A DNA stretch of 64,000 nucleotides from Arthrobacter sp. SW1 (GCF_001766675.1 NZ_MJLT01000045.1:186001-250000); one strand, 5' to 3'. Shown: positions 1 through 9,416, numbered from the stretch's first letter. Translations and numbers: made by a program. Notes: generated from the letters alone by a model not told the origin.

Positions 1-415
1 AACGGACCTCTGCGTAGTGGATCCCGTTGTTCAGGGAGGTGGTGAGTTTCAAGGAGTCATCGGAGAGCCAGGGATCCTCGGCGTCCTGGGTGGCCATGTC
101 CACGAACATCATGGTCTGGGAGGCGGAGGTGGTGCTCAGCCCGTGTTGATTGGCCAGGAAGGTGTACCGGGCCAGGTCGTTGCTGAGGATCGTCAGGATG
201 CGGGCCGGTGACTCAGCGGCCTTCGCTGCCAACTCCGCAAATTCGGCGTCGGAAGGGTCATGGGCGAAGTACTCCCAGTCCCCGGTTTTGTCTGCCCGCA
301 ACGCGGCAGGGAACCGTCCTTCCTTACCCGTTTCGTAGCCCCGGCAGCCGGCCCAACCGGCCACCCAGACCTCCAGCAGATGCGTGATGTCTTCAACCAA
401 AGCGTCTGGACTCAT
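1..415 (-). CDS. Partial protein, possibly GNAT acetyltransferase (N-terminal part)
   Basis: The window edge cuts this leftward gene, so only the first 138 codons are present and no stop is seen. The reading begins MSPDALVEDITHLLEVWVAG and stays open to base 1, with an acidic and aromatic composition typical of a cytoplasmic globular protein. The ATG is preceded six bases upstream by TACGCT, the leaderless-promoter pattern seen at many genes in this window, and there is no Shine-Dalgarno sequence. From memory, related Arthrobacter proteins carry a C-terminal GNAT fold, but the acetyl-CoA-binding motif would lie outside the window, so the family name is a weak inference. It diverges from the rhodanese gene to its right. 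Confidence 0.55.
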   Translation of the reverse strand, partial: MSPDALVEDITHLLEVWVAGWAGCRGYETGKEGRFPAALRADKTGDWEYFAHDPSDAEFAELAAKAAESPARILTILSNDLARYTFLANQHGLSTTSASQTMMFVDMATQDAEDPWLSDDSLKLTTSLNNGIHYAEVR

Positions 416-575
416 GTAGAGAGCGTAAGCCAGCACCCATATAAGCAACAGGGGCGCGCAGTAACAGCTCCGTTAACTCTCCCAGGCATCGTGCAGCCGC
501 TCCGGGGAGCCCCGGCCATGCGCTGAACAGACACTGGAAATCCCCGGTTTGCCGCGGCCCGGTACCCTTAAATGC

Positions 576-1469
576 GTGGCTTTGAACCGAATTGTGCTCT
601 TCTACGGCTTTACCCCGATCGCGGACCCGGACGCCGTCCGGCTATGGCAGCGCGCCCTCTGCGAGAAGCTTGGCCTGACCGGGCGGATCCTGATTTCCAA
701 GGACGGAATCAACGCAACCGTCGGCGGAGAAATCGGCAACGTCAAGCAGTACGTAAAGACCACGCGGGAATACAAGGGCTTCCGGAACATCGACGTCAAA
801 TGGTCCGACGGTGGAGCCGAGGACTTCCCACGGCTCAGTGTGAAGGTCCGCGATGAGATCGTGTCCTTCGGTGCCCCGGGCGAATTGAAGGTCGACGGGA
901 ACGGCGTCGTGGGCGGCGGTGTCCACCTCAAACCCGAAGAACTGCACGCCATGCTGGAGGAGAAGAAAGCCGCCGGCCAGGAAGTGAAATTCTTTGACGG
1001 CCGCAACGCCTTCGAGGCGCAGATCGGCAAGTTCAAGGATGCAATCGTCCCCGACGTCGCCACCACGCACGACTTCATCAAGGAACTCGACTCCGGCAAG
1101 TACGACGACCTCAAGGACCAGCCGGTCGTGACCTACTGCACCGGCGGAATCCGCTGCGAAGTCCTCTCCAGCCTGATGGTCAACCGCGGCTTCAAAGAGG
1201 TGTACCAGCTGGACGGCGGAATCGTCCGCTACGGCGAGAAATACAGGGACCAGGGCCTCTGGGAAGGTTCCCTGTATGTCTTCGACAAGCGGATGCACCT
1301 GGAGTTCAGCGAGGACGCCAAGACGATCGGAGCGTGCGTCCGCTGCGAGGCCCCCACGAACAAATTCGAAAACTGCTCCAACCCCAGCTGCCGCAACCTC
1401 ACGCTCTATTGCGCCGAATGCGCAGCCAACCCGGAAACCCTCCGCTGCCCGGAGGGATGCGCCGTCTGA
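576..1469 (+). CDS. trhO: Rhodanese-like tRNA uridine hydroxylase TrhO (YceA/UPF0176 family)
   Basis: A 297-residue protein of the YceA/TrhO family, which in E. coli makes 5-hydroxyuridine at the wobble position of some tRNAs. The N-terminal acylphosphatase-like part contains [17 protein letters not shown]. The central rhodanese domain has the active loop CTGGIRC with the catalytic cysteine near residue 188. The C-terminus is cysteine-rich (CVRCEAP, NCSNPSC, YCAEC), probably a zinc site. I chose the GTG at 576 rather than the upstream TTG at 549, because TACCCT lies seven bases before it and homologs begin with the [11 protein letters not shown] sequence. The enzyme family is clear; the exact tRNA role is inferred from E. 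coli. Confidence 0.9.
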   Translation: MALNRIVLFYGFTPIADPDAVRLWQRALCEKLGLTGRILISKDGINATVGGEIGNVKQYVKTTREYKGFRNIDVKWSDGGAEDFPRLSVKVRDEIVSFGAPGELKVDGNGVVGGGVHLKPEELHAMLEEKKAAGQEVKFFDGRNAFEAQIGKFKDAIVPDVATTHDFIKELDSGKYDDLKDQPVVTYCTGGIRCEVLSSLMVNRGFKEVYQLDGGIVRYGEKYRDQGLWEGSLYVFDKRMHLEFSEDAKTIGACVRCEAPTNKFENCSNPSCRNLTLYCAECAANPETLRCPEGCAV

Positions 1470-1504
1470 CCAGGCGCCCCTTGGATATGGAATGACGCCG
1501 GCTT

Positions 1505-2029
1505 TCAGACCCGGCTTACCCGGTAGGCAAAATTCGCGCGCCTGACTGCTTCCACGGTCACCGCGAGCACTGTCGATTTCGGCAGTTCCACCACATTCAC
1601 GCGCGTCAGGCCACAGTCGGTGGTGAGCTCAATGAGTACTTCTCCGCTATCCCGGACGGAATAGGACGCCTGCCGCGCTCCCCGGCAGGCGAGTGTGACG
1701 GCGTAGGTGCCCGCCGGGAGCTGGACAGTCCGTTCCGTGCGGGATTCGCCGGACCCCAGGAAACCGTAGCTGGTGAAGAACGCCTGTCCGTTATCGTCCG
1801 GGAGCACCTCCTGTGCCCAAGCCTTCAGCGCCTCGCCCGAGACGGTCCGGTCCAGCCCCGGATCCCGCGGCAGCACCGGATCGGTGATCACCGGTGCCGG
1901 GCGTTCAGGCAGCGGTGCGCGGCCGTCGTCGTACGTATATTCACAGGCGGCCAGCGCCGCGCAGGAAAGTACGACGGCGGCAATCGGCCGCCGTCTTCGG
2001 GGCACCTTGCGGGCTCGGAACCGGCCCAT
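1505..2029 (-). CDS. CEY-type lipoprotein, unknown function (array member 1)
   Basis: A 174-residue predicted lipoprotein. A basic N-terminus and hydrophobic stretch end in a lipobox with the lipidated cysteine at residue 29, followed by E-Y. After a proline-rich linker comes a C-terminal beta-rich domain with the pattern G-x-Y-x-V-x-x-x-C-x-G (LPAGTYAVTLACRG) and a second cysteine (TTDCGL), probably a disulfide pair outside the membrane. The same pattern recurs in the next three genes. TAAAGT six bases before the ATG suggests its own leaderless promoter. I recognise no named family. By its location it should sit on the outer face of the cytoplasmic membrane. Confidence 0.75.
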   Translation of the reverse strand: MGRFRARKVPRRRRPIAAVVLSCAALAACEYTYDDGRAPLPERPAPVITDPVLPRDPGLDRTVSGEALKAWAQEVLPDDNGQAFFTSYGFLGSGESRTERTVQLPAGTYAVTLACRGARQASYSVRDSGEVLIELTTDCGLTRVNVVELPKSTVLAVTVEAVRRANFAYRVSRV

Positions 2030-2061
2030 GATCCGACTTTACGCCCGGACGCCCGGCGCCG

Positions 2062-2910
2062 TCAGAGGTGTCCCGGGACCGGGCCGATCCGGTAGCCGAA
2101 GGCTCCGTCGCCGCCGCTGCCAAGGGGTTCGATCCGGATTAGGATGCCGCCTTCCTTCGCCACGATCCGGACACCGCGGATGCTCCTGCAGGCTGTGCGT
2201 TCGATCATGAGGGTCCGGCCGCTGTCCCGGCTCCTCACTGTCAGCTGGACCTCGCGGTAACCGAGGCAGGCGAAAGACATGTCGAAAGTGCCGTTCGACG
2301 CGGAGTCCGGGAGCTCAGCGGCGCCGTCGAGCTTTGTGGCTCCGAGGCGTTCGAAGGGACCGGGCTTTCCGAGGACTCCTCGCGCCCAATCCTCCGGGGA
2401 AAGTGCCGGGGTAGGTGCGTCGTGGAGCAGTTCCAGCTGTGCGGCGGCGACGGCGTCGCGCCGGGTGGCGTCCGAGTGCAGGCTGATCCGGGCCTCGCCT
2501 GAGGACAGGTGCACGCGGATACGGGCCGTTGCCCCGCAGTTCAGCGGCAGGCCTGCATGGATGCCGTCGTCCTGGCTGACGAGGATCCGTGCGCCGGTTG
2601 TCCCCGTGCAACTGCCTGTCACAAGGTAGGTCCCGGCGGCAACGGCGGACGATTCCACAGCTTGGGCGGCGTCCGCCACCGGACCGGCGAAGCGCAACAC
2701 CGGGGCGGAAGGGACAGGGCCGAGCTTTTCCAAGGCAGCCTGCTTGTTCGTTTCCAGCGCTGTCGGCGCCGCGGTCAAGGCAGGGACGGGATCCTTAGGT
2801 TTGTCGTCAGGGGTGGCGTATTCGCAGCCTCCGAGCAGCATCACGAACATCGCGGATGCCAACAGCGCCAGGAGCCCTGGTGCAGGAGCGGGGCATGATC
2901 GCGCCGGCAT
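2062..2910 (-). CDS. CEY-type lipoprotein with two copies of the array domain (member 2)
   Basis: A 282-residue predicted lipoprotein with lipobox LLGGC (cysteine 29) again followed by E-Y. It is longer than its neighbours because it appears to hold two copies of the cysteine-paired domain. The first has AAGTYLVTGSCTG followed by LNCGATARI; the second has NGTFDMSFACLG followed by RTACRSIRG, joined by a linker containing SPEDWARGVLGKPGPF. The W-x-x-x-V-L-P/G linker motif also occurs in member 1 (LKAWAQEVLPDDNG) and member 4 (VPVWKAKVLPSASA). TATCTT six bases before the ATG suggests leaderless transcription. Function is unknown; the doubled domain suggests internal duplication. Confidence 0.75.
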   Translation of the reverse strand: MPARSCPAPAPGLLALLASAMFVMLLGGCEYATPDDKPKDPVPALTAAPTALETNKQAALEKLGPVPSAPVLRFAGPVADAAQAVESSAVAAGTYLVTGSCTGTTGARILVSQDDGIHAGLPLNCGATARIRVHLSSGEARISLHSDATRRDAVAAAQLELLHDAPTPALSPEDWARGVLGKPGPFERLGATKLDGAAELPDSASNGTFDMSFACLGYREVQLTVRSRDSGRTLMIERTACRSIRGVRIVAKEGGILIRIEPLGSGGDGAFGYRIGPVPGHL

Positions 2911-2954
2911 GCCACGAAGATACTCCCGCGGCAGAGGGGTGCACAGGGGAGGGC

Positions 2955-3527
2955 TTAGGGTTTTGGCGGAGCGATGTCCTTGACCTTTATGAGCTGAATC
3001 CCGCCCACCGCCTCAGATCCCTTCGTCTTTCCTTGGACTTCGACAGTGACGGTCCCATCCTTCAGGTCACGCGTGTTTGACGTGACGGATCCACAGGGAA
3101 TCCACCCGCTCTTTGTAGTTCCAACTTGAACGGGTGTCCCTTGTGATGAGCCGTCGCGAACGACAAACTTCGCCTCTGTGTCTCCGAGGCATGCGATCTT
3201 GATGAGATACCGACCCGGCTCTACACCTCCGCTTGCTGAGACTGCCGTCGGAGGTTCTTGCGTACCTGCTTCTACGTAGAGACCGGGGTTTCCTATTGGG
3301 CCCGACATGCTGAAGTTGGAATGGGGCGGTCCCATGAGCTCTTCAAGCCCTTTGGTCCTGCGGTCAATCCTTGCGAGGAACTCAGCGCCGGCATCAGGCT
3401 CCAGGCTATTGATGGAGGAAGTGCTTGCCACCGCGCTCGGCCGCGGATCGCCTTCCGCCGTATATTCACACGCCGTCAGAGCAGCGAGAAGCGCCGCCGC
3501 CATCATTGCCCGCCCCCACACAGCCAT
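2955..3527 (-). CDS. CEY-type lipoprotein, unknown function (member 3)
   Basis: A 190-residue predicted lipoprotein with a short signal peptide and lipobox LTAC at residue 20, followed by E-Y-T. The linker is Ser/Ala-rich and contains IDRRTKGLEELMGPP. The C-terminal domain shows the array signature EPGRYLIKIACLG, a FVV strand, and a second cysteine in GWIPCGS. It ends Lys/Pro-rich. Base composition is slightly less GC-extreme than in its neighbours, which fits a diverging or more recently acquired copy. TAGGCT six bases before the ATG again suggests its own leaderless promoter even though the next gene upstream ends only 24 bases away. No family recognised. Confidence 0.75.
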   Translation of the reverse strand: MAVWGRAMMAAALLAALTACEYTAEGDPRPSAVASTSSINSLEPDAGAEFLARIDRRTKGLEELMGPPHSNFSMSGPIGNPGLYVEAGTQEPPTAVSASGGVEPGRYLIKIACLGDTEAKFVVRDGSSQGTPVQVGTTKSGWIPCGSVTSNTRDLKDGTVTVEVQGKTKGSEAVGGIQLIKVKDIAPPKP

Positions 3528-3551
3528 GGGGAGAGCCTAGGCGACGCGATG

Positions 3552-3983
3552 CTATTCGGGAACCAACTGGTACGCGTAAATCAGCGGCACGTCCACGCTG
3601 CTGGCGGTGATCTTGACCGTTCCGGCAGCGGGCAGCACCACGCGCGTGGTCTCGTAGCTGCCGTTGCAGGCCGCCCCCGCTTCGGTGATGTCGCGGCCGC
3701 CGGACGAGACCGCGAAGAACGCCTTGCCGCCGCCGTCGCACGCAACCGCCAGGGTGTACCTTCCCGCCGGAACTTCGGCCTCCTGGGCCGCGGGCTCGCG
3801 CTTGAGCATCTTGCCGGAACCCTCCATGGCGACGGCGGACGCGGACGGCAGCACCTTCGCCTTCCACACCGGGACGTCGGCTTCGCTCACGGACGGCGTG
3901 GCGGAGCAGGACGCCGCGGCGAGGGCGGCAGCTGCCAGCAGGGCAAAACCGGCAGCCCGGGCTGTGGAGGGAAGGAAAGCCAT
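3552..3983 (-). CDS. Lipoprotein, unknown function (member 4)
   Basis: A 143-residue predicted lipoprotein with an Ala-rich signal peptide and lipobox ending at cysteine 26 (AAASC); here E-Y is replaced by S-A. The rest is almost only the shared domain: VPAGRYTLAVACDG, KAFFAVS, GAACNGSYETT, and a closing strand IYAYQLVPE. The ATG at 3983 is preferred over the GTG nine bases upstream, because that GTG overlaps the likely -10 hexamer TAGCGT and the ATG sits seven bases after it. First gene of the leftward array; it diverges from the methyltransferase gene at 4077. Confidence 0.75.
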   Translation of the reverse strand: MAFLPSTARAAGFALLAAAALAAASCSATPSVSEADVPVWKAKVLPSASAVAMEGSGKMLKREPAAQEAEVPAGRYTLAVACDGGGKAFFAVSSGGRDITEAGAACNGSYETTRVVLPAAGTVKITASSVDVPLIYAYQLVPE

Positions 3984-4076
3984 GTTTCCCACGCTACCCG
4001 CTCCGCAACTGTGCCGTTGTCCACATAGCCGCGTTCCCCGCGCAGACGGGAAGAATGCCGCCCTAGACTTTCAAGG

Positions 4077-5777
4077 GTGACCCACTCAGTAACGCACTTC
4101 ACCTCCGGCAACACTCCTGACGCACCCCGGAGCGACCTTCCGGACTTGCTCACCGCGCTTGCCGGGGACTTGCGTGCCGTGGACTTCACCCTGGACGGCG
4201 TGGGCGGGCTCCTTGGAACCGCTGCCCACGACGCCCTGGGCCGGGACCAGCTCGTCCCGGCGCTGCTCGCCACCGAGCCGGCAGCGCTGGAAGGCAAACC
4301 GGAGAACGCTGCTGCGCTCGCTGTCGTCGTGCGCCTTTGGCTGCTGGCTGTTCCGCAAGCCGCCTCCGACGTCGACGCCGCCTTGCCGGGGACGGGTACC
4401 GCCGGGCTGCTGCGGCTTGGCCTCGTGGAAGTGGATGAGCACGGTGCGGTCACTGCCAAGGTGGACCTGCGCCCCTACGGCTGGGAGGCCGGGGAGGGAC
4501 GCTCCATCGAACTGTGGGTCGCCAGTGACCTTGCGGCCCATCAGCGCCCCGGGGTCCTCCGGCACGATCATGTGCTGGGCATCGGGCAGGCCTCCACCAC
4601 CCTGGTCCAGAGCACCATCCGCCGGCCCGCGGCACGTGCGCTGGACCTTGGCACGGGGTGCGGCATCCAGACCTTCCACCTCCTGGCCCACTGCGGCCAC
4701 GTCACGGCCACGGACATTTCGGAACGTGCGCTGGCGTTCACGCGCTTCAACCTGCTCCTGAACGCCGCTGCCCTGGACGTGGATCCGGCTGATCCCGAGG
4801 CCCGGGTCAGCCTGCGCCTTGGCTCGCTCCTGGACCCTGTCGCGGGGGAGAGGTTTGACCTTGTGGTGTCCAACCCTCCGTTCGTGATCACCCCGCGGAG
4901 CAGTGGCGAGGACGCTTCCGAACAGTTCACCTATCGCGACGGCGGCCTGCCGGGGGACCAGATCGTGTCCCGCCTGGTGCGGGCGCTCCCGGAGGTCCTG
5001 GTGCCGGGCGGCACGGCGCAGATGCTCGGCAACTGGGAAATCACCAGCGGTGCCGGCTGGAGCGAACGCCCCGAATCGTGGTTGGACGGGGCGGACACCG
5101 AAGCCTGGTTCATCCAGCGCGAGCAGGTGAGCCCCGAGGTGTATGCGGAAACCTGGCTGCAGGACGCGTCCGAAGGCCGGGACAAGGAGCTGTACCGCGA
5201 AAGCTATGCGGCCTACCTGGCGGACTTTGCCTCACGGAACGTGGCGGCCATCGGCTTCGGGATGATCTGGCTGCGCCGCCCCGCCGGAACCGGCGCCATA
5301 ACAGCCGGGACTGGCGCCGCCGCGAGCCCCCGCCGCTTCGAGGAAATCACCTACCCCATCGAACAGCCCGTCGGTCCCCACCTCGCGGCCGCGGTCGGAC
5401 GGTCGGACTGGCTGTCCGGGCAGGCCCTGGAAGACGCACATCTGGTGGTCGCCGAAGACGTCACCGAGGAGCGCCACCAGCGCCCCGGCGCCGAACATCC
5501 CGGCGTCATCCTCCTGCGCCAGGGCGCAGGCCTCCGCAGGACCAACCTGTTGAGCACCGAGCTCGCGGGCTTCGTGTCGGCGTGCGACGGCGAGCTCTCA
5601 GTCCGCCAGCTCATCGGTGCCCTCACCGCGCTGTTGGGCGGCGGCGAGGACTTCGACGAGGAGGCGTTCCGCTCCGGCCTGCTTTCCGAGGTGGGCAACC
5701 TGGTCCGGGACGGCTTCCTGCTGCCGGCAGATACGGACGGCACCGAAGCGCCCGCGGCATCTGCGGGAGAGGACTGA
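4077..5777 (+). CDS. SAM-dependent methyltransferase, HemK/PrmC-like catalytic motif
   Basis: A 566-residue protein. The central part is a class I methyltransferase: motif I LDLGTGCGIQ at residues 189-198 and the amino-methylating motif NPPF at 266-269, as in PrmC/RlmG-type enzymes that methylate an amide or base nitrogen. An N-terminal region of about 150 residues looks like a helical substrate domain, and a C-terminal region of about 170 residues resembles a winged-helix-like tail (VRQLIGALTALLG). Long methyltransferases of this type are common in actinobacteria and mostly uncharacterised. Start GTG lies seven bases after TAGACT, so it is probably leaderless. The substrate is unknown; rRNA, tRNA or protein are all possible. 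Confidence 0.75.
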   Translation: MTHSVTHFTSGNTPDAPRSDLPDLLTALAGDLRAVDFTLDGVGGLLGTAAHDALGRDQLVPALLATEPAALEGKPENAAALAVVVRLWLLAVPQAASDVDAALPGTGTAGLLRLGLVEVDEHGAVTAKVDLRPYGWEAGEGRSIELWVASDLAAHQRPGVLRHDHVLGIGQASTTLVQSTIRRPAARALDLGTGCGIQTFHLLAHCGHVTATDISERALAFTRFNLLLNAAALDVDPADPEARVSLRLGSLLDPVAGERFDLVVSNPPFVITPRSSGEDASEQFTYRDGGLPGDQIVSRLVRALPEVLVPGGTAQMLGNWEITSGAGWSERPESWLDGADTEAWFIQREQVSPEVYAETWLQDASEGRDKELYRESYAAYLADFASRNVAAIGFGMIWLRRPAGTGAITAGTGAAASPRRFEEITYPIEQPVGPHLAAAVGRSDWLSGQALEDAHLVVAEDVTEERHQRPGAEHPGVILLRQGAGLRRTNLLSTELAGFVSACDGELSVRQLIGALTALLGGGEDFDEEAFRSGLLSEVGNLVRDGFLLPADTDGTEAPAASAGED

Positions 5778-5799
5778 GCGCGGCGGATACACTGTTCCG

Positions 5800-6444
5800 G
5801 TGAATGCAGAGAACGGGACCAATGCTGAACAGGTCTCCACCAAACGCCGGCGGCGGCCGGAGAAGACGGTCGAAATCACCGACCCGAAGGCGATCCGTGC
5901 CCTGGCGCACGCAGCCCGGCTCGAAGTGATTTCCGAGTTGTACGAATCCCAGCTCAGCCGCACAGCAACGGAGCTCGCGGCCCAGACCGGTCTCACCCCG
6001 AGCGCCATGAGCTACCACCTTCGTGCCTTGCAGAAGTGGGGCATTGTTGTCCCCGCGGAAACCACGGGCGACGCCCGGGAGCGCCGCTGGAAGGCGGCAG
6101 GAACGGACTTCAACATCGTCTCGGGCAGCAGCGTCGCAAGCCCGGAACTCGCCGTCGTCGACCTTGAACTGGACGTCTTCCGCCGCAGGGCCCTGGCGTA
6201 TTCCCGCGCGAGGAATGAACTGCGGGCGCGGGGAGAGGCCTCGAACCCTTCGGCGGCCATGATCCTGGCCAGCAAACTGCTCTACCTCACCATGGAGCAG
6301 CGCGTGGAGCTCAACAAACGGATCGACGACGTACTGAAGGACTACGAGCTCGAGGATCCCTCCAGCATTCCGGCCGGTGCCGAGCGCATGGCTACCCTCT
6401 GGTCCCTCGTCCCCGACGACCGGAACCCGGGCCCGTCCGCCTAG
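5800..6444 (+). CDS. ArsR-like winged-helix transcriptional regulator
   Basis: A 214-residue DNA-binding protein. After a basic N-terminus (KRRRRPEK), residues about 25-95 form an ArsR-type winged helix: DPKAIRALAHAARLEVI, the recognition-helix region TATELAAQTGLTPSAMSYHL, then a wing with GDARERRWKAAG. The remaining half is helical and probably a dimerisation or ligand domain; no cysteine metal site is visible, so metal sensing is unlikely. Start GTG follows TACACT by six bases (leaderless type). It lies 22 bases after the methyltransferase stop, so it may also be read from that transcript. The regulated genes are unknown. Confidence 0.8.
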   Translation: MNAENGTNAEQVSTKRRRRPEKTVEITDPKAIRALAHAARLEVISELYESQLSRTATELAAQTGLTPSAMSYHLRALQKWGIVVPAETTGDARERRWKAAGTDFNIVSGSSVASPELAVVDLELDVFRRRALAYSRARNELRARGEASNPSAAMILASKLLYLTMEQRVELNKRIDDVLKDYELEDPSSIPAGAERMATLWSLVPDDRNPGPSA

Positions 6445-6526
6445 CAGGGCATGATTCTGCAATTTGTGGTGAACTAGGCCAATATGGGCACCACAGCCCA
6501 AGCCATTCTTTTTCCGTAGGAGCACC

Positions 6527-9250
6527 GTGCCCAGCAAGGCAAAAACCGGCAAGAAACTCGTGATCGTGGAGTCTCCGGCCAAGAGCAAGACCATCGCCAA
6601 GTACCTTGGCGAGGGCTTTGTTGTCGAGGCCTCGATCGGCCACATCCGGGACCTTCCCCAGCCTTCGGACCTGCCTGCTGAATTGAAGAAGACCTCGGTG
6701 GGCAAGTTCGCCGTGGACATCGAGCACGACTTCAAGCCTTACTACGTGGTGTCTCCGGACAAGAAGAAGAAGGTCGCCGAGCTCAAGGCCCAGCTGAAAG
6801 ACGCTGACGCGCTCTACCTCGCAACCGATGGGGACCGCGAGGGCGAAGCCATCGCGTGGCACCTGCTGGAAGTGCTCAAGCCCAAGGTCCCGGTCTACCG
6901 CATGACCTTCGGCGAAATCACCAAGGAAGCCATCCACCGCGCCATGGACAACCTGCGCGACGTGGACAACGCCCTGGTGGACGCCCAGGAAACCCGCCGC
7001 ATCCTGGACCGCCTCTACGGCTACGAAATCTCCCCCGTGCTCTGGCGCAAGGTGGCCCGCGGCCTGTCCGCCGGCCGCGTGCAGTCCGTCGTGACCCGCA
7101 TGGTGGTGGACCGCGAACGCGAACGCATGGCGTTCAAGGCGGCCTCCTACTGGGACCTCACCGGTCAGTTCGGTGCGGACAGCGGTTCCTTCAAGGCGAA
7201 GCTCGCCGCCGTGGATGGCGCCAAGGTGGCCAGCGGCCGTGACTTCAACGACGACGGCGTCCTCACCGCCCGCAATGCGGTGCACCTTGATGAGCAGCTC
7301 GCCGCGTCCCTGGCGGCAGGGCTGGAGAACGCGGACTTCCGCGTCCGCTCCGTCGACACCAAGCCGTACACGCGCCGCCCGGCCGCACCGTTCACCACGT
7401 CCACCCTGCAGCAGGAAGCCGGCCGCAAACTGCGCTTCTCTTCGAAGAGCACCATGCAGATCGCCCAGCGCCTGTATGAAAACGGCTACATCACCTATAT
7501 GCGTACCGACTCGTCCGCGCTGAGCGACGAAGCCGTCACCGCGGCACGCCGCCAGGCCTCCGAGCTGTACGGCCCCGAATACGTTCCGCAGGGCGCCCGC
7601 GTCTACGCCAACAAGGCCGCGAACGCCCAGGAAGCACACGAAGCCATCCGTCCCGCCGGTGACTCCTTCCGCACCCCGGCCCAGGTGGCCGGGCAGCTCA
7701 GCGGCGACGAGTTCCGCCTGTACGAGCTGATCTGGAAGCGCACCGTCGCTTCCCAGATGGCCGACGCCAAGGGCTCCACCGCCACCATCCGCCTCGGGGC
7801 CGTTTCCGCTGACGGGCGCGACGCCGAATTCTCGGCGTCCGGTACCGTGATCACCTTCCCGGGCTTCCTCGCCGCCTACGAAGAAGGCAAGGACGAAAGC
7901 CGCGGCGACGACGACTCGGACGAAGGCCGCCGGCTGCCGAACGTCGCGCAAGGCGACGCCCTCAAGGCCTCGGACATTGTCGCCGTCGGGCACGAAACGT
8001 CCCCGCCGCCGCGGTACACGGAAGCCTCGCTGACCGCAGAACTGGAAAAGCGCGGCATCGGCCGTCCGTCCACCTACGCGTCCACGATTTCCACCATCCA
8101 GGACCGCGGCTACGTCCGGAAGCAGGGCTCCGCGCTCGTTCCCAGCTGGATTGCTTTCTCGGTGATCCGCCTGCTCGAACGCCATTTCACGGACTACGTG
8201 GACTACGAGTTCACCGCGGACATGGAAAGCGACCTCGACAAGATCGCCAACGGCCAGGAAGCCGGCGCCGCGTGGCTCAAGCACTTCTACTACGGCGAAG
8301 ACAGCGATCCCGGCCTGCTGAGCATCGTGAACAACCTCGGCGAAATCGACGCACGGGAGATCAACTCCGTGCCGATCGCCGAGGGCATCACGCTGCGTGT
8401 GGGCAAGTTCGGTCCGTACCTGGAAAGCACCGTGCCCACGGTGGATGCCAAGACCGGCGAAATCGTGGAATCGGCCCGGGCCAACGTTCCCGAGGACCTC
8501 GCCCCGGACGAGCTCACTCCGGAAAAGGCCGTGGAGCTCATGGAGACCTCCGCGCCGGAGGAACGCGTGCTCGGCACCGACCCGCACACCGGCCACACCG
8601 TGGTCGCCAAGAACGGCCGCTACGGCGCCTACGTCACCGAGATCATTCCGGAAATGACGGAGGAACAGCTGGCCGCGCTGCCCGTGGAGTACTACAAGAA
8701 CGGCAAGCCGAAGCCGCCGAAGAAGCCCGTCAAGGCCAAGCCGCGCACCGGCTCCCTGTTCAAGTCCATGACCGTGGAAAGCGTCACCCTGGACGAGGCA
8801 CTGGCCTTGATGAGCCTGCCCCGTGTCCTGGGCGAGGACGCTGAGGGCACCCCGATCACGGTGCAGAACGGCCGTTTTGGCCCGTACCTGAAGAAGGGCA
8901 CGGACTCGCGCTCCATCGGCAGCGAAGAGGAGATCTTCACGATCACCCTGGAGCAGGCGCTGGAGATCTACTCGCAGCCCAAGCAGCGCGGCGCCCGTGC
9001 CGCCGTTCCGCCGCTGGCCGAGTTCGGCCCGGACCCGGTGTCGGAGAAGAACATCGTGGTGAAGGAAGGCCGCTTCGGCCCGTACATCACCGACGGCGTC
9101 ACCAACATCACCGTGCCGCGCGCCACCCCGCTTGAGGAATTGACCCGTGAAAAGGCCATCGAGCTCCTCGCCGAGAAGCGCGCAAAAGGCCCCGTCAAGC
9201 GCACCACCACGCGCAAGGCGCCGGCGAAGAAGGCCGCAGCCAAGAAGTAG
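6527..9250 (+). CDS. topA: DNA topoisomerase I
   Basis: A 907-residue type IA topoisomerase that relaxes negative supercoils by transient single-strand cleavage. The Toprim domain is at the N-terminus (VIVESPAKSKTIAKYLG and the acidic ATDGDREGEAIAWHL). The catalytic tyrosine is near residue 324 in the conserved YMRTDS motif. The C-terminal third has repeated GRFGPY / GKFGPY modules and ends in a Lys/Ala tail (KAPAKKAAAKK), the usual actinobacterial form that lacks zinc fingers and uses a basic tail for processivity. GTG start with an AGGAG-like site (TAGGAGCACC) seven bases upstream. Essential housekeeping gene. Confidence 0.97.
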   Translation: MPSKAKTGKKLVIVESPAKSKTIAKYLGEGFVVEASIGHIRDLPQPSDLPAELKKTSVGKFAVDIEHDFKPYYVVSPDKKKKVAELKAQLKDADALYLATDGDREGEAIAWHLLEVLKPKVPVYRMTFGEITKEAIHRAMDNLRDVDNALVDAQETRRILDRLYGYEISPVLWRKVARGLSAGRVQSVVTRMVVDRERERMAFKAASYWDLTGQFGADSGSFKAKLAAVDGAKVASGRDFNDDGVLTARNAVHLDEQLAASLAAGLENADFRVRSVDTKPYTRRPAAPFTTSTLQQEAGRKLRFSSKSTMQIAQRLYENGYITYMRTDSSALSDEAVTAARRQASELYGPEYVPQGARVYANKAANAQEAHEAIRPAGDSFRTPAQVAGQLSGDEFRLYELIWKRTVASQMADAKGSTATIRLGAVSADGRDAEFSASGTVITFPGFLAAYEEGKDESRGDDDSDEGRRLPNVAQGDALKASDIVAVGHETSPPPRYTEASLTAELEKRGIGRPSTYASTISTIQDRGYVRKQGSALVPSWIAFSVIRLLERHFTDYVDYEFTADMESDLDKIANGQEAGAAWLKHFYYGEDSDPGLLSIVNNLGEIDAREINSVPIAEGITLRVGKFGPYLESTVPTVDAKTGEIVESARANVPEDLAPDELTPEKAVELMETSAPEERVLGTDPHTGHTVVAKNGRYGAYVTEIIPEMTEEQLAALPVEYYKNGKPKPPKKPVKAKPRTGSLFKSMTVESVTLDEALALMSLPRVLGEDAEGTPITVQNGRFGPYLKKGTDSRSIGSEEEIFTITLEQALEIYSQPKQRGARAAVPPLAEFGPDPVSEKNIVVKEGRFGPYITDGVTNITVPRATPLEELTREKAIELLAEKRAKGPVKRTTTRKAPAKKAAAKK

Positions 9251-9258
9251 GGACGTCC

Positions 9259-9416
9259 GGCGGTTGAGCCCGTCGAAACCGTCGAAACCGATCTCGACAG
9301 GCTCGATCATCGGCCGTTCCGGTGGTTGAGCTTGTCGAAACCGTCGAAACCCTCGAAACCGTCGAAACTGATCTCGACAGGCTCGATCACTTCCGGTGGT
9401 TGAGCTTGTCGAAATC
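9259..9416. repeat. REP-like palindromic repeats, subfamily A (locus 1)
   Basis: Between topA and the SseB-like gene there are three direct copies of a unit containing GGTTGAGCYYGTCGAAA (near 9261, 9323, 9397). They alternate with inverted units ATCTCGACAGGCTCGATC (9291, 9371), plus a short run of GTCGAAACC / CTCGAAACC steps. The units can pair into hairpins. The same subfamily occurs at 12966-13111, and a related GTCGAG form at 19 kb and 27 kb. Resembles REP elements; no transposase is nearby. Confidence 0.85.
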
